Source: Meghimatium bilineatum
Lineage: Eukaryota > Mollusca > Gastropoda > Stylommatophora > Philomycidae
Assembly: GCA_034231615.1 (NCBI GenBank)
Contig: CM067306.1
Span: 62,482,813-62,546,812, forward strand
Reading direction: 5' to 3'
Length of the DNA stretch: 64,000 nucleotides
Positions 1-11,149 of this stretch are shown one piece after another. The translations under genes were made by a program, and so were the position numbers. A model generated the notes under the pieces. That model saw nothing but the letters and a program-made list of their open reading frames with translations, had not been told where the DNA came from and searched no databases. How positions within the stretch are numbered: position 1 is the first letter of the stretch; each line of letters starts with the position of its first letter.

Positions 1-1400
1 TATTTTGTACGCCTACAAGAGTTGTTATTAATGTATTCTAGGCAACACTCTGGGACCTATAGTTGGCTATAGATACCTATATTATAATATAACTAGTATA
101 ACCGTGGTGAGCAATATTTAGTATATTTTGTACGCCTACATAAGTATCAATGAGTCTCAAATTCTAGGCACAATTGGGACCTATAAACTATAGATATTAT
201 AGATACTTGTTATAACTGTGAGCAATATATATATTGAGTATATTTATATAATCATATTTTGAACGCCTACAATAGTTGTTTGAATGAATATAATGAAATT
301 CTAGGCAACATTTGGACCTAAAGATTGAGATACTTATAACTGAATACATTTTATAAACCCAAGACTATGATGAATTGTATCAACGAGTCTTAAGTTCTAG
401 GCAACACTGGGATCTATATATACTTTTAACTGTGAGCAATGTTGAGTACATTTTATAAATCCTCAGACTACAATAGTTGTATCTACGAGTCTTAAATTCT
501 ATGAAACAATGGAATATATAGATATTTATAATTTTGACTATTACAAGGGAACGTTTCACCATCGATATCAGAAACAATGAAGATCTAAAGCAGATTGCAA
601 TGAAACGAGAGACATGAAAATCTATGACATCCGCCCTTTGTGTCGTTTTTGGCCCTAGAGGAATAACTAACTATAATTTTGAGCAATGTTGAGTAGGCTA
701 TATTTTTTAAACTCTTAGCCTACAATAGTTGTATCAATGATTCTTAGATTCTCTGCAACATTGGGATCTATAGATACCTATAACTGTGAGAAATGTTGAG
801 TATATTTTGTATGCCTACAAGAGTTGAATCAGTGAGTCTTAAATTCTAGGTAGCACTGGGATTTATAGATACATGTATTTTAAATTTTGAGCGATGTTGA
901 GTAGGCTATATTTTTAAAACTCTTATCCTAAAATAGTTGTATCAATCATTCTTAGATTCTAGGCCACACTGGGATTTCTTCTTCTATGTTCATTCTCAAA
1001 CTCCTGCAGATTAGCAGGATGTAGTCCAGAGAACGGAATGCGTTGTGTCATGGTTTACAGCACTGCTGTGATATCTGCGTCTTTCGGCCTGACACATCCG
1101 ACTTCAGCATGGCTTTGGGTCACTGACCATATATGGGATGGGACAGCCAACTCCATCCCATAAACTCCTTAGTCGCCTTTTATGACATGCATGGAAGGTA
1201 AAGTGTTGCTATTCTTTGCTCCCCTTTCGGGCCCCGACAACACATGGGCGACACTGGGATTTAAAGTTATTTATAATTATGAGCAATGTGGAGTAAATTT
1301 TGTAAACCCTAAGTCTGCAAGAGTTGTAGCACTGAGTCTTAGATTCTAGAAACAATGGGATCTGTAGATACTTATACTGAGTAGATATTTGTGCAGAGTT
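1..1400. repeat. Degenerate tandem repeat block
   Basis: Roughly 90-150 bp units recur, each with a 'gagcaatgttgagta' core, then 'ttttgtacgcctacaa', then 'cttaaattctaggcaacac' and 'gggacctatagatac'. Copies start near 100, 220, 430, 680, 785 and 880, and the array resumes at 1258 after an inserted retroposon (978-1250). A stretch near 560-660 carries a LINE-tail-like reading (residues like CVVFGPRGIT). Units are diverged and vary in length, so this is an old satellite-like block. No gene is seen in it. Confidence 0.7.
978..1250 (-). mobile_element. S1 retroposon, full-length, with 12-bp target duplication
   Basis: This is a complete copy of the window's commonest short retroposon. It reads on the minus strand from 'gcccatgtgttgtcggggcc' to a tail of GAA repeats. 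It is flanked by the identical 12-mer 'acactgggattt' at 966-977 and 1251-1262, and lies inside the tandem block, whose units continue on both sides. The short target duplication and the simple 3' tail indicate insertion by a LINE-type machinery. No obvious tRNA A/B-box promoter is seen at the 5' end. Confidence 0.8.
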
Positions 1401-1645
1401 ACCGGTATATCAATTCTTCTGCTGTCATGTTTTATTGTCAGGGCAAAGTGCACTGTCTTCTCCAGGTCAGAGCGGGTGCCCCATAGCTTTTGCCTCAAGT
1501 CTGTATCCTCTGGCCAGGTCTGCTTTCTCTGCTCTTTGTATGTTGGGCAATACTGAAGTATGTGTTCTGGAGTCTGGGTTCCACATCCGCGAAGACTTCC
1601 AATTGGAGATCCTCAATATGTAAAGGTGACCTAAAAGCCTGCAGT
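1400..1645 (-). mobile_element. LINE-J C-terminal fragment
   Basis: The minus strand is nearly identical to 25440-25690 on the plus strand. Both encode the C-terminal end of an RNase H-bearing LINE, with the QTPEHILQ..C..Y cysteine/histidine motif followed by WPEDTDLRQKLWG. Only the last ~80 codons and a short 3' end remain here. It carries disabling differences and is not expected to be expressed. Confidence 0.7.
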
Positions 1646-1828
1646 GGCCTGTTCTATGAATGAATGAGATCCCTGTTCCTCTATGAGATTTCTGACATCA
1701 CATGCATTAACAGTTGCAACTTTGAGTAGAATGTACTGTTAGGTTGCATAGGGCCTAAGTTTTATCAATGAATTTGAGTCATGGCAGGATTGAGTTCTAT
1801 AGTTGCAACTTTAATGTTAGGATACATA

Positions 1829-2785
1829 AGGGCACAGTACAAGTAGATGTCACCACATGTTTAATTATTTCCCTTGTCTGTGTTTGTAAACTCTAAACAT
1901 CAAGAAAACAGAAGTAATGGTTATTTCAAAGAAACAAAACACCACAGTGTGCAAGATCAAAGTGAATGATATAGTGTTAAAACCGGTCTACTACATCAAG
2001 TATTTTGGTACAACGATTACAGCAGATGGAAGAAGTTCAACAGAAATCAGAAGCAGAATAGAGCAGGCAAAAACAACATTCAGAAAAATGAAAAATATAT
2101 TGTGTACTATGACTTTGTCATTAGAGGTGAGGAAGAGAGTTCTGCAGTGCTATATAACTTCTATACTAACATATGGGTGCGAGTCTTGGACAATAAACAA
2201 ATAGGAAAGTGGAAAATTAGAAGCAGTAGAGATGTGGTTCTATAGAAGAATGCTAAGTATACCATGGATTGCCAGAAAAACTAATGTGAAGGTGTTTAAA
2301 GAATCAAATGCGAGACAGAGCTTAGTCAGTAATATAAGAAAAAGACAATCTTCATTTTTTTGGCCAAGTTATGAGACCAGGAGGTTTGGAAAACATAGTC
2401 ACAACAGGCAAGATTGAAGGCATCAGAGACAGAGGGGGACAACATGAGAACATATTAGATAGTTTAACAGCCTGGCTCGGCAAGGAAATAACAACGACCC
2501 TGATACATAATACTGGAGACAGAGAGCTGTGGAAAGCCATGGCCGTCTACTCCAGCTGGCATGGCACATGATAATGATGTTTGCAAATTTCATGTTCATC
2601 ATTTAATAATTGAAGTACGGTATTTATTTATTTGGGGTTGGGTTTAGTTATGTAAAACACAACTATCCTAACCCAAACCCTAAAAAAGTTAAATATTTAA
2701 ATTATTAATTGATGAACAGGAAATTTACAAACATAGAGAAGGGAAATAACTCGACTATGTGGTGGCGTCTACTTGTACTGTACCG
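1829..2785. mobile_element. M2 palindromic MITE split by a LINE
   Basis: Segments 1831-1890 and 2720-2783 are inverted copies of each other: 'cacagtacaagtagatg' and 'catgtttaattatttccctt' on the left, and the complement on the right. The inner part 2588-2735 is itself a large inverted repeat centred on 'gggttgggtttagttatgt...aactatcctaacccaaaccc'. The left arm is separated from the rest by a LINE at 1891-2577. The TTAGGG-like core also occurs at 20028-20100 and 63785-63840, so this is a dispersed palindromic family and not telomeric DNA. Confidence 0.65.
1891..2577 (+). mobile_element. LINE-A 3' end (RTE-like reverse transcriptase C-terminus), nested in MITE
   Basis: The reading begins inside the C-terminal third of a LINE reverse transcriptase (LNIKKTEVMVISKK). 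It continues through YFGTTITADGRSSTEIRSRI and VLQCYITSILTYGCESWTI, motifs typical of RTE/craccd-type endonuclease-reverse transcriptases, and ends with a GDRELWKAM...SSWHGT tail and a short 'tgataatgatg' 3' run. The coding frame is interrupted around 2200-2400, so the copy is dead. It is 5'-truncated and flanked by 'tgtttgtaaa' (1881-1890) and 'tgtttgcaaa' (2578-2587), a probable 10-bp target duplication within the MITE arm. The RTE assignment is inferred from remembered family motifs. Confidence 0.75.
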
Positions 2786-2944
2786 ACATAAGTTGTATCA
2801 GTATGACACCATCCGGGTCAATAGTTGCAAATAAAGTAAAAATAATATTAGCTGAAGTAAGTTGCATCAGTTAATAGGTTCCTCTTCGATTCCTGATACC
2901 ACAGAGTCTAGAGTCATATATAGGTCTTGTTTCAATCTTGTAAA

Positions 2945-3335
2945 ACATGGACCCTAAGTAAAACAGAAGATCAACTCATTCGAGCTGAAATGCTTCAGAA
3001 AGATACTTAGAATATCATGGAGGGAAAAAAAAGAGAAACTCAGATATTATAAACACATTGAAGATCCCATAGTGTTGGTTACTAAACACAATAACAAAAA
3101 GAAAACTACGCCTGTTTGGTCATATAAAGAGACACAACTGTTTAGAAAGACAAATAATGGAGGAAAGAGTACCTGGGAAAAAGGAGAAAGGGCAGACCAA
3201 GAAGACGATGGACTGACGACATTAAAGATAACATGAATACATCGCTAGAAAATGCAAGCTACATCGCCCAAGACAGAGAGAGAGGTCATTGGGAAGACAA
3301 CGTTCTGGAAGGAATACGTCACAGGACACATTAAA
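2945..3335 (+). mobile_element. LINE-B 3' end
   Basis: This matches the copy at 47708-48115 and the minus-strand ends at 12822 and 49540. In pieces it encodes the LINE C-terminus: RKL.LFGHIKRHNCLERQI, a GR.R.W/TDDIKDNMNT stretch, and QDRE...GKTTFW.EYVT. Small frame changes are present and the 5' part is absent. Confidence 0.75.
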
Positions 3336-3839
3336 TCTTGAGTAATGTTTGACTAGGTCTAAATAAATTGGATCAATGAGTATAATATTGTATGTGCTAC
3401 GGCATTTAGTTAAAATATATGACCAATTCTCCTCTTTTATACTGCTTATTATTGCAGGTTTGCAATTTTATGTGAAGTTTATTGTACAATGAAGCAGTTA
3501 TTGCACAGCTGCAATGATTTTTGCTTTACGGATGTGTTGTTTGTGTTCAAGGTTCTCCCTCAAAAGTGTTTCAACAGTTTCTGCGTCATTGTGTAATGTC
3601 CGCCCTCTTGCACCTTAGTCTTCAGCCACATTTGCCCAAGTATTGAATTTAACAGAAAGTCTTTCATTTACAAATATCTTTATATCTCAAGAGTGGTTTT
3701 TGCTTCTAATTCTTTTCGCTTGAGATAAAATTCAGAAGGCAGGAAATTGGATTTGAAACTGATCCGTCAGCTGACACATATTTGCATTACAGACAGTGAA
3801 GTAGTTTTGAGGAAACAAAACTACAGATGTAGACATATT

Positions 3840-4068
3840 TATGGGATATTTGATGGTTGGGAAAGAAGGGATATTTGATGGTAGGGAAAGAAGGGACATT
3901 TGATGTTAGGGAAAGAAGGGACATTTGATGTTAGGGAAAGAAGGGACATTTGATGGTAGGGAAAGATAGGCAATTTGATGATAAGGAAAATGGTATATTT
4001 TATGGTAAGGAAAGAAGGGACATTTGATGGAAGGGGTAGATGTGACATTTAATGGTAGAGGAAGATAT
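3840..4068. repeat. 25-bp minisatellite, about 9 units
   Basis: Units like 'gggacatttgatggtaggg' plus 'aaagaa' repeat every 25 bp (starts at 3842, 3867, 3892 and on), becoming diverged after 3960. Open frames across it are a by-product of the repetition. Confidence 0.85.
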
Positions 4069-4640
4069 ACATGATAATCACACGATGTCCACTAAAACTA
4101 GATTAATAACGTACTTGAGACAGGAAGGAATATATAAAATAACGCCATGAAAAGTTTTCCGATTCAAACCGACGTTTCCTACTGGGAAACACGAAATCAA
4201 GAATGTCGTTTTTAGTTTCAGTTCTTTAGACCCCTCTCATATATGGTCAATAGAGCGTTGATTCTATTGGTGTTTCCATGGACCGGTATGTTTCTTTTCA
4301 TTATCTTATATTTGAAATGTTCTAGAAGTATATGTTCCGTGGTGGACTAACTACTGTCATAGTAAAGGTTGGTTGTCAATAAACATGTTCGTTATTTCCT
4401 CGGGATTTCTCGTCTTGAACACATGTTCACTAATATTTCCAGAAAACTAGTCCTTCTCCACGATAGTCTTGCGAACTGATCTAACACAGTACATTATACT
4501 GCTTTATATGACATATTTCCGAGATTTATATTGGCATGCAATACGCCGTATACTCAAAAAGTGATGAATAATTAATAGCATTAGCCAAAATTATAGCTGC
4601 TGTGTGCGATCAGCTGGAAGTACTATACTGAGAAGGACGC
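4069..4640. other. No recognised feature
   Basis: Unique-looking AT-rich sequence. I see no convincing exon, RNA gene or repeat. Confidence 0.4.
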
Positions 4641-4649
4641 CACCCGTGT

Positions 4650-4915
4650 GATGCAGGGGCCCGAAAGGAGAGCAAAGAATAGCAACACTGTTTACCTTCC
4701 ATGCATGTCGTAAAAGGCGACTAAGGAGGTTATGGGATGGAGTTGGCTATCCCATATAGGGTAAGTGACCCAAAGCCGTGCTGAAGTAGGATGTGTCGGG
4801 CCAAAAGGCGCAGATATCTCAGTTTTGCTGTAAACCATGACACAACGCATTCCGTTATCTGGATTACATCCTGCTAATCTGCAGGAGTTTGAGAACGAAC
4901 GAAGAGAAGGACGTG
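4650..4915 (+). mobile_element. S1 retroposon copy
   Basis: A nearly complete S1 copy, from 'caggggcccgaaaggagagc' to 'gtttgagaacgaacgaagag'. The internal landmarks 'catgcatgtcgtaaaaggcg' and 'aaccatgacacaacgcattc' are intact. The 73-codon open frame across it is an accident of the repeat. Confidence 0.8.
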
Positions 4916-5075
4916 GTAATGTTCAGGGAATCTCAGCAATGACTGTTGACAACCGCCCCATACTAACACCGGTAGTTAGACATTTGTTGTATTATAGATG
5001 TCCAAAAAGATCAAAAACAGATCAAAAGAACTGTGACGTACGTGTGTGTGTCATGTGACCGAGACCCTTCACTGT

Positions 5076-5283
5076 AGAAGACCTCTGTACATAATTAATT
5101 AGGGACCTCACTCGTTACGTTTTTGATTGTCGTCAGGCTGTTTGGTGGTCACTATTTATATACTTGGAGTCGTATGCCAAAAATAGCCAAGACAACTCCA
5201 AGTATAGTGATCTGCGAACAGCAGGACAATAATCAAAATCGTAACAAATAAGGTCCTAATTAATTATGTTGGAAGGTCTTCTA
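5076..5283. mobile_element. M1 palindromic MITE, complete copy
   Basis: The ends are inverted copies: 'agaagacctctgtacataat' on the left, and '...attatgttggaaggtcttct' on the right. The arms continue inward with 'ttaattagg(g)acctca', 'gattattgt'-like and 'ggtcactatttatatacttg' and their complements, leaving only a short centre around 'gccaaaaatagccaag'. No coding capacity. This is a non-autonomous DNA transposon able to fold almost end to end. Confidence 0.75.
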
Positions 5284-5470
5284 AGAACTGTAGACGGTTA
5301 TGGATGTGTCGCACCCAGTTTATTATTTTATATTAGCTGAGCTCAGAAGACAGTACACAGTAATTTAAAACTAACCCAAGTCTATAAAAAAAATTTGTCG
5401 GTCGGTCAGATTTCATCCGCCCGACGCAAATTTTCCAACCGTGACTTTAGATAGTACTACAACCCTCATA

Positions 5471-5580
5471 CTGAATTAATTTGGACCCCGTTTGTTATGT
5501 TTTCGATTATTGTTTGGATTTTGATTGGTCGCTATTTACAGACTTGAATTTGCATACCACAAATAGCCAAGGCAGACCAA
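5471..5580. mobile_element. M1 MITE, partial copy
   Basis: One arm of M1: 'ttggaccccgtttgttatgt', 'cgattattgtttggat' and 'ggtcgctatttacagacttg', up to the central 'caaatagccaaggcag'. The second arm is missing. Confidence 0.55.
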
Positions 5581-5659
5581 TATATTTCACGCAAATCGGA
5601 AACTGGTTCATGTTTACATTTTTGTTGACAGGTCTCCTATAATCAGTCAATCTGTCACC

Positions 5660-6420
5660 ACCCAGCCCTGTTTCAACCTCTTGAATCTGTCACTAAACCA
5701 TATAAACAGATCTTTGATCATTTCCTGTATGCTAATCGCAGACCACGTGACGCTAGATAATATTAGCCAAATTAACATCCGGATTATAAAACTTACCCTG
5801 TCCAGAATTTCACGGTATACTGCCACTGCTAAAGTTCTACTTTTAGAAGAAAAAACTGATTATCGGGTATAATTTTCTGGTACTTATAGTTAACCTTCCT
5901 GTTAGCATAAATCTAAGAAATATACACAATTAAAAAAAATTTAAATCATTAAAAGAAATTGTGACATTTATCAATAAAAGGAAAACAATGGTCAGGTCAT
6001 AACAATAACGACATGTCGGAAGATTTGTGCGAGTGGGTGGAGGAAATTATAGTATTTTAAACACCTCATCCTTTTAAGGAAATAGAACATTTAATTAGAC
6101 ACGGAGAAGTCTTGCCCAAGCAAGCACATATGATGAAGTCTGAGATACCAGACCGAGAGTCCCACCAGCAGCCACGGTATCACGCAAAACGACTAGATAA
6201 CATGTCTTCACGACAACAAAAAAGAAACACAAATTTAATACTGAGAAACCAGTAAAGAGAGTAAACCCTCATTACCTTTCAAAAGTTCCCCCTTTTTTCC
6301 TAAAGAAAATAGGAAAACATCTTTTCAAGAGCAAAGATATATTTATCACGAATAAACCCATCTAAAATCTACCCAGAGTAGTGATTTAGCCTGGGGAATA
6401 TACCAACAGTAGCAGTTTAG
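5660..6420. other. No recognised feature
   Basis: AT-rich sequence with no convincing exon or repeat. Short open frames lack splice context and recognisable protein character. Confidence 0.4.
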
Positions 6421-6424
6421 CCTC

Positions 6425-6560
6425 GGGAATCGTGGTGTAGTGGTTTAGCTGTTGTGATCAAGATATCGTAGGTTCGAAACCCGCTCACAACGTCGCGTTT
6501 ATAAATGAAATTTGGTTACGTTCTTTGTGTGATACTCTTGACAGAACAGGAGACGAATAA
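6425..6560 (+). mobile_element. tRNA-derived SINE-like fragment
   Basis: It contains an A-box-like 'gtggtgtagtggtttagc' and, about 30 nt later, a B-box-like 'ggttcgaaacccgc', followed by an unrelated AT-rich body. The segment between does not fold into a good anticodon arm, so it is read as a SINE head and not a working tRNA gene. Confidence 0.5.
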
Positions 6561-6626
6561 AGTCAGTCCTTCACGCTTTTTGAACTATTGTTGAACCATG
6601 ACCATCTCCAATAGAAACTTTCCATC

Positions 6627-6813
6627 ACAATTAGGACCCAATGGTTAGGTTTTTTAAAATTATTGTATGGATTTCGGTTGGTCACTATGTATACACTTGG
6701 AATCGCATACCAAAAATATTCAAAGAGACTCCAATTGCATAATGATAAAAGCTCAACAATAATAAAGAACGTAACGAATGGGGTTCTAATTAATTATGTT
6801 TGAAGGTCTTCTA
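6627..6813. mobile_element. M1 palindromic MITE, diverged copy
   Basis: Inverted arms 'acaattaggacccaatgg...ttggtcactatgtatacact' and '...gaacgtaacgaatggggttc...aaggtcttct' surround 'cataccaaaaatattcaaag'. It is less well matched than the copies at 5076 and 16859, so older. Confidence 0.65.
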
Positions 6814-7075
6814 ACTTGTAAACGGCCGCGGTTGAACTGTTAGACACATCTAATACATGTCCGTGTCGCCAGTACAATGTGGATGAACTTTAACCGCGAG
6901 CTAATACGGCCGAGTTGGGTTTATTAGGTCCACCTACTATCTACTCTACCAACTTGTCTCCTAGCAACGAAAACTATTTATCCATAGCGCCACTGGTTTC
7001 TATTGTCCAAAACATTCGTAGTTTCTTGATTGCGAGAACCCCGAACTCCACTATTTTGAATAGTTTAAAAACCAT

Positions 7076-7215
7076 TAACCACACCCATACAGAACCAGAC
7101 AACACTTCCATATCCACATAGACTCAGACAAGACCTCCATATCCACATAGAACCAGACAAGACCTCCATATTCACATAGAACCAGACAAGACCTTCATAT
7201 CCACACAGAACCAGA
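7076..7215. repeat. 29-bp minisatellite, about 4-5 units
   Basis: Units of the type 'atccacatagaaccagacaa' plus 'gacctccat' are repeated in tandem with a few substitutions. Confidence 0.75.
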
Positions 7216-7519
7216 TACAACCTTTGAAATATTAAACACATTGGACTAACGGTCTGCGGTTAAAAGTGACCCTTCCTTCCCATGGGAATAACTTATTGAT
7301 AATGCGTAGAGGATTGACTTCATTGTACTCGGATCACCCCATATGTACTCTATCCTTCTCAGCGAATCACAAACCAAGTGTAAATATCACGTAGCCCCGT
7401 AACAGTAAGGCAACTTCAGGTGATAATCCCCTAGAAAAATTCTCTTTATAAACAAGACCTTGCGGTCAGGATGGTACGTTCGACCTCTTGAGCGCACAAT
7501 GAACGGCTTAAGCTTTATG

Positions 7520-7645
7520 CCAGGGTTTTGTTTGTTGAGTACTGGATTCGACTAGGCCATCTCGGGATGCCTAGTCACGTCACTTTCAACCTAGTCCTAA
7601 GAAGGACTTTTTGGTTATATCGCGACGCTGGGTGCGGACAGGGAA
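7520..7645 (+). repeat. Dispersed repeat F, copy 1
   Basis: It shares an ordered set of words with 19430-19570 and 50020-50180: a 'tttgtt...tggattcg' start, a 'ttcaacct' middle and a 'ttttggttatatc' end. The nature of the family is unknown; see the other two copies. Confidence 0.4.
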
Positions 7646-8062
7646 CTGACGAAAAGTTCTTGAGCCTTGTCGAAAATACTGTCGAAAGTTTGCTGAAGCT
7701 TGCTTTTAATCCCAGGACGTACTGCGGATAAGAAGAGTCGTTTCTCTCTTGGAAGTTTCCAAGTCCACAGCAGGTTCCCACCTCAGCTGGAGATCGTTCG
7801 ATCCTTGATAACTTGCTCTGTTGCCCGGGGTACTCCACGAGGAGGAGTATCAAGGTCTGAACCAGTATGAGTCCTGGTCCTGGCGAGCGAAGCGAGCAGC
7901 TGCTCGCTTCAACGTCTCTGCACCCCCTTTATGCCAGGGAGATCACCGTGTACTTTTTATTCAACCAAACTAATTACTGTTGTTCGTGGGCCCACAGAGG
8001 CTGGGCATCACCACAAGAAGAACACTTAAACGTCACTGTATTTCCCCGAGACCGTCGGAAAT

Positions 8063-8185
8063 AAAGACCTCTGTACATAAAGAAAACAGGACTTCATTCG
8101 TTACTTTTCTTGATTATTGTCGTGTTTTCGTTGGCCACTATTTATATACATTGAGTAGCATGCCAAAAAAAGTCAAGGCCGACTA
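8063..8185. mobile_element. M1 MITE, one arm plus centre
   Basis: It begins 'aaagacctctgtacataa', continues 'cttcattcgttacttttctt', 'gattattgtcgtg' and 'ttggccactatttatataca', and reaches the central 'gccaaaaaaagtcaag'. The second arm is largely lost. Confidence 0.65.
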
Positions 8186-8595
8186 ATGAAAAGACCGCAA
8201 ATAATTACAATCGGTATTTCAGGTTATATTTACCTTTAGTACACATGCCATTACACAGGAGCCTGGTCATGATTACGCTAACTCTAGTGTGTCATTTTTG
8301 TGACAATTGATGTGGTCTATACATTACGGAAAGCCTAAATCCCATTCAATTTTGCCCAGCTTAATATACGTTGAGCCTTGTGCAGCCCTAAATTGTCCCA
8401 CGGGAATTACCATTGTTAGTCCGTTCGGTAAAGTAGCTTCTATGGGATAAAAATGTGAGAAGGATTAATAGTCAAACCACATTGTCCCGGGAAAGACTGA
8501 TTGTTTGTATTGATCTGCGTTCCTGGACACCGTATATCTATATCAGCGTTTCTTGACATCGCTACAACCGGTCTGTGAGTTTAATTTTGCAACAT

Positions 8596-9237
8596 GTACT
8601 ATTATTTTCTGTATAGAAGTATTGTTATTTTCTGTATAGAAGCATTGTTATTTTCTGTATAGAAGCATTGTTATTTTCTGTATAGAAGCATTGTTATTTT
8701 CTGTATAGAAGCATTGTTATTTTCTGTATAGAAGTATTGTTATTTTCTGTATAGAAGCATTGTTATTTTCTGTATAGAAGCATTGTTATTTTCTGTATAG
8801 AAGTATTGTTATTTTCTGTATAGAAGCATTGTTATTTTCTGTATAGAAGTATTGTTATTTTCTGTATAGAAGCATTGTTATTTTCTGTATAGAAGCATTA
8901 TTATTTTCTGTATAGAAGCATTGTTATTTTCTGTATATAAGCATTGTTATTTTCTGTATAGAAGCATTGTTATTTTCTGTATAGAAGCATTGTTATTTTC
9001 TGTATAGAAGTATTGTTATTTTCTGTATAGAAGCATTGTTATTTTCTGTATAGAAGCATTGTTATTTTCTGTATAGAAGCATTGTTATTTTCTGTATAGA
9101 AGTATTGTTATTTTCTGTATAGAAGCATTGTTATTTTCTGTATAGAAGCATTGTTATTTTCTGTATAGAAGCATTGTTATTTTCTGTATAGAAGTATTGT
9201 TATTTTCTGTATAGAAGCATTGTTATTTTCTTTATAT
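8596..9237. repeat. 23-bp minisatellite, about 28 units
   Basis: A homogeneous array of 'attgttattttctgtatag' plus 'aagc'. The commonest variant replaces 'agcattg' with 'agtattg'. There are no unique spacers, so it is a plain minisatellite. Confidence 0.95.
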
Positions 9238-9884
9238 AACTTGTTATTCTGTGGTGCCGTACATAAATAACGTCCACAATTTTTGATCCCCCTCCCTTTG
9301 GTAACAACTGTCAAGAGTTCAGGATTCCCACCATTTTTTCACATTTAACAAATAAAAATATTCAAACTAACAATTTTATAAGTGTATAGAAAAGTATTGT
9401 TGACGTTCACTTATCAACACACCCCCTCCCCTTGTCAATATTTCCCCTATTGTGCAATTTGTTGATGGGCTTGGCAGGCAGCACACAGTATATAAATAAT
9501 GACCAACGAAAAACACAGAAATAATCAAAACCATCACCAAGGAAGGCTGATTCTGCTGTTAGTTCTTATTTGGCGTTTGGTCTCGCATAAATCACAATAC
9601 ACTTGAAGATAAACCATGATACACTGGAAGACACCCCACGAAACAACTACATGCCCCTCTGCAGTCAAAAAAGGTTCATTATCTTGCAAATATAAAAATG
9701 CAATAACGTAAGAACGGAGACTTTGTAGATAGACACAAATGTACAAGCACCATCTGAAGTAATCCTACTATGCCCGACATATTTACTGCCAGAAATGAGC
9801 TTATTATCCATTTACGATTTACCTCATAGTCAATAACATAACTGAATTTTATAAAGTGGGTGTAATAAGTGGTCATCATCGCCT
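9238..9884. other. No gene; one M1 fragment
   Basis: The only recognised piece is a ~50-bp M1 arm at 9489-9540 ('agtatataaataatgaccaa', then 'aataatcaaaacc'). The rest looks unique. Confidence 0.4.
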
Positions 9885-10450
9885 GGGATGCACAACATCA
9901 TATAAGAAGAATGGTGAGAACTTCATGGAAAGAGAAGAAAACAAACAAAGAGGTTCTGATAACACTGTGTATATTTTAAAAAACTGTTACAAGAAAGAAA
10001 AATAAAGAGCATAACGAAAAAGTTCAGTGAAACGAAAGAGCTGTGTTAACAAAAGCTATAAATGTCACGAGTATAGACATTTGGAGAAATGCTCTCCACC
10101 CCACGACGCTTAAATTGAACAAGTGGAAATGACAATAGATAGAGTAAAGTAAAATATTTTGGACATAAAAGGCCATGTTGAAGAATTTACTTGAAGGTAG
10201 AGTCGAGGGCCAGCGAGCAAGTGATAGGCAAACATAAGATGTGCATGATGCGGTCTAGCAGTGTGCGCCACTATTTCAATAGACAGACGACATTGAATCA
10301 AAATGAACAAAATAGGTATACCTTTTCCAAAATAAGTCATAAAACAATCTACCAACGAGACACAATGACAGACAATATTGAATGTTCGTTACGACCAACG
10401 TCGATGCGGAGACGGTACTTGCTGATAATGACTATGTTCCTTCAGCGTCG
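9885..10450 (+). mobile_element. LINE-C 3' end, heavily degraded
   Basis: Words in order match the better LINE-C copy at 24241-24790: 'catggaaagagaagaaaaca' near 9927, 'aaaatattttggacata' near 10151, a remnant of the EGKVEGRRARGRQR stretch near 10195, and 'tcgatgcggagacggtactt' near 10400. It is full of disruptions. Confidence 0.55.
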
Positions 10451-10469
10451 AATACGGTGAGTATGGCAG

Positions 10470-10640
10470 AAACCAGAGCTCTTCAGTTATGTGATGGTAC
10501 TAGGTGTAATTCTTGCATGTTGTTGATACCCATAGTCATACCCTCTGTGATGGTTGGTCTGCTATAGCTGTTCTCTTGGTCTTTTTCTTTTGCCATCTGA
10601 TACCCATTTTAATGTTTGTAGTTGCAGTCCTTTATTGCAA
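10470..10640 (-). mobile_element. LINE 3'-end fragment (same type as 61180-61390)
   Basis: The minus strand matches 61190-61380 on the plus strand, with 'aaaatgggta(t/c)cagatggc', 'caacatgcaagaa' and 'gagctct...tttctgcc' in order. It is a decayed LINE tail. Confidence 0.5.
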
Positions 10641-10721
10641 CACAAAATGCTACCAATATCAACAAAAAAACATCTTATCCAAAGTATCTTCATTCCAACA
10701 CTGTGATACCAATGTCAGACA

Positions 10722-10915
10722 TGGTCCTTAACAACAAAACATAAGAGGCAACTGGTTACAACAGAGATGAGATGTCTGAGAAAAGCCACAGTAGTGACCA
10801 GAAGACACAGAATTAGAAACGATGTCATAAGAGAAAGAGTGGGTGTCATATCAATTCTACAATACATACAAAACCAACAGATACAATGGTTTGGTCATCT
10901 GGAAAGAATGCCGTA
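10722..10915 (+). mobile_element. LINE RT C-terminal fragment
   Basis: The reading gives TTEMRCLRKATVVTRRHRIR, then NDVIRERVGV..ILQYIQ and QQIQWFGHLERM, the typical post-RT region of RTE-type LINEs. It is cut at its 3' side by an S1 copy. Confidence 0.65.
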
Positions 10916-11142
10916 TAACACTGTTTACCTTCCACGCATGTCGTAAAAGGAGGTTATGGAATGGAGTTGGCTGTCCCATCCCATATAGGGTCATTGACCC
11001 AAAGCCATGCTGATGTCGGATGTGTCAGGCCGAAAGGCGCAGATATCGCAACAATGCTGTTAAACAATGACACAACGCACTCCGTTCTCCGGACTACATC
11101 CTGCTAATCTGCTTGAGTTTGAGAACGAACGCAGAGGAAGAA
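10916..11142 (+). mobile_element. S1 retroposon, 5'-truncated
   Basis: It starts at 'aacactgtttaccttccacg' and ends 'gagtttgagaacgaacgcag' plus a GAA-rich tail. It abuts the LINE fragment on its left. Confidence 0.75.
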
Positions 11143-11149
11143 GACATTG

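Noticed and set aside
2630-2690. Telomere-like TTAGGG/CCCTAA words (also 20040 and 63790)
   Set aside because: They occur once per arm in palindromic MITE cores, not as tandem hexamers.
6425-6500. tRNA gene
   Set aside because: A- and B-box-like words are present but no acceptor stem or anticodon arm could be paired; treated as a SINE head.
8596-9237. CRISPR-like regular array
   Set aside because: 23-bp units are contiguous with no unique spacers, and the context is animal DNA: a minisatellite.
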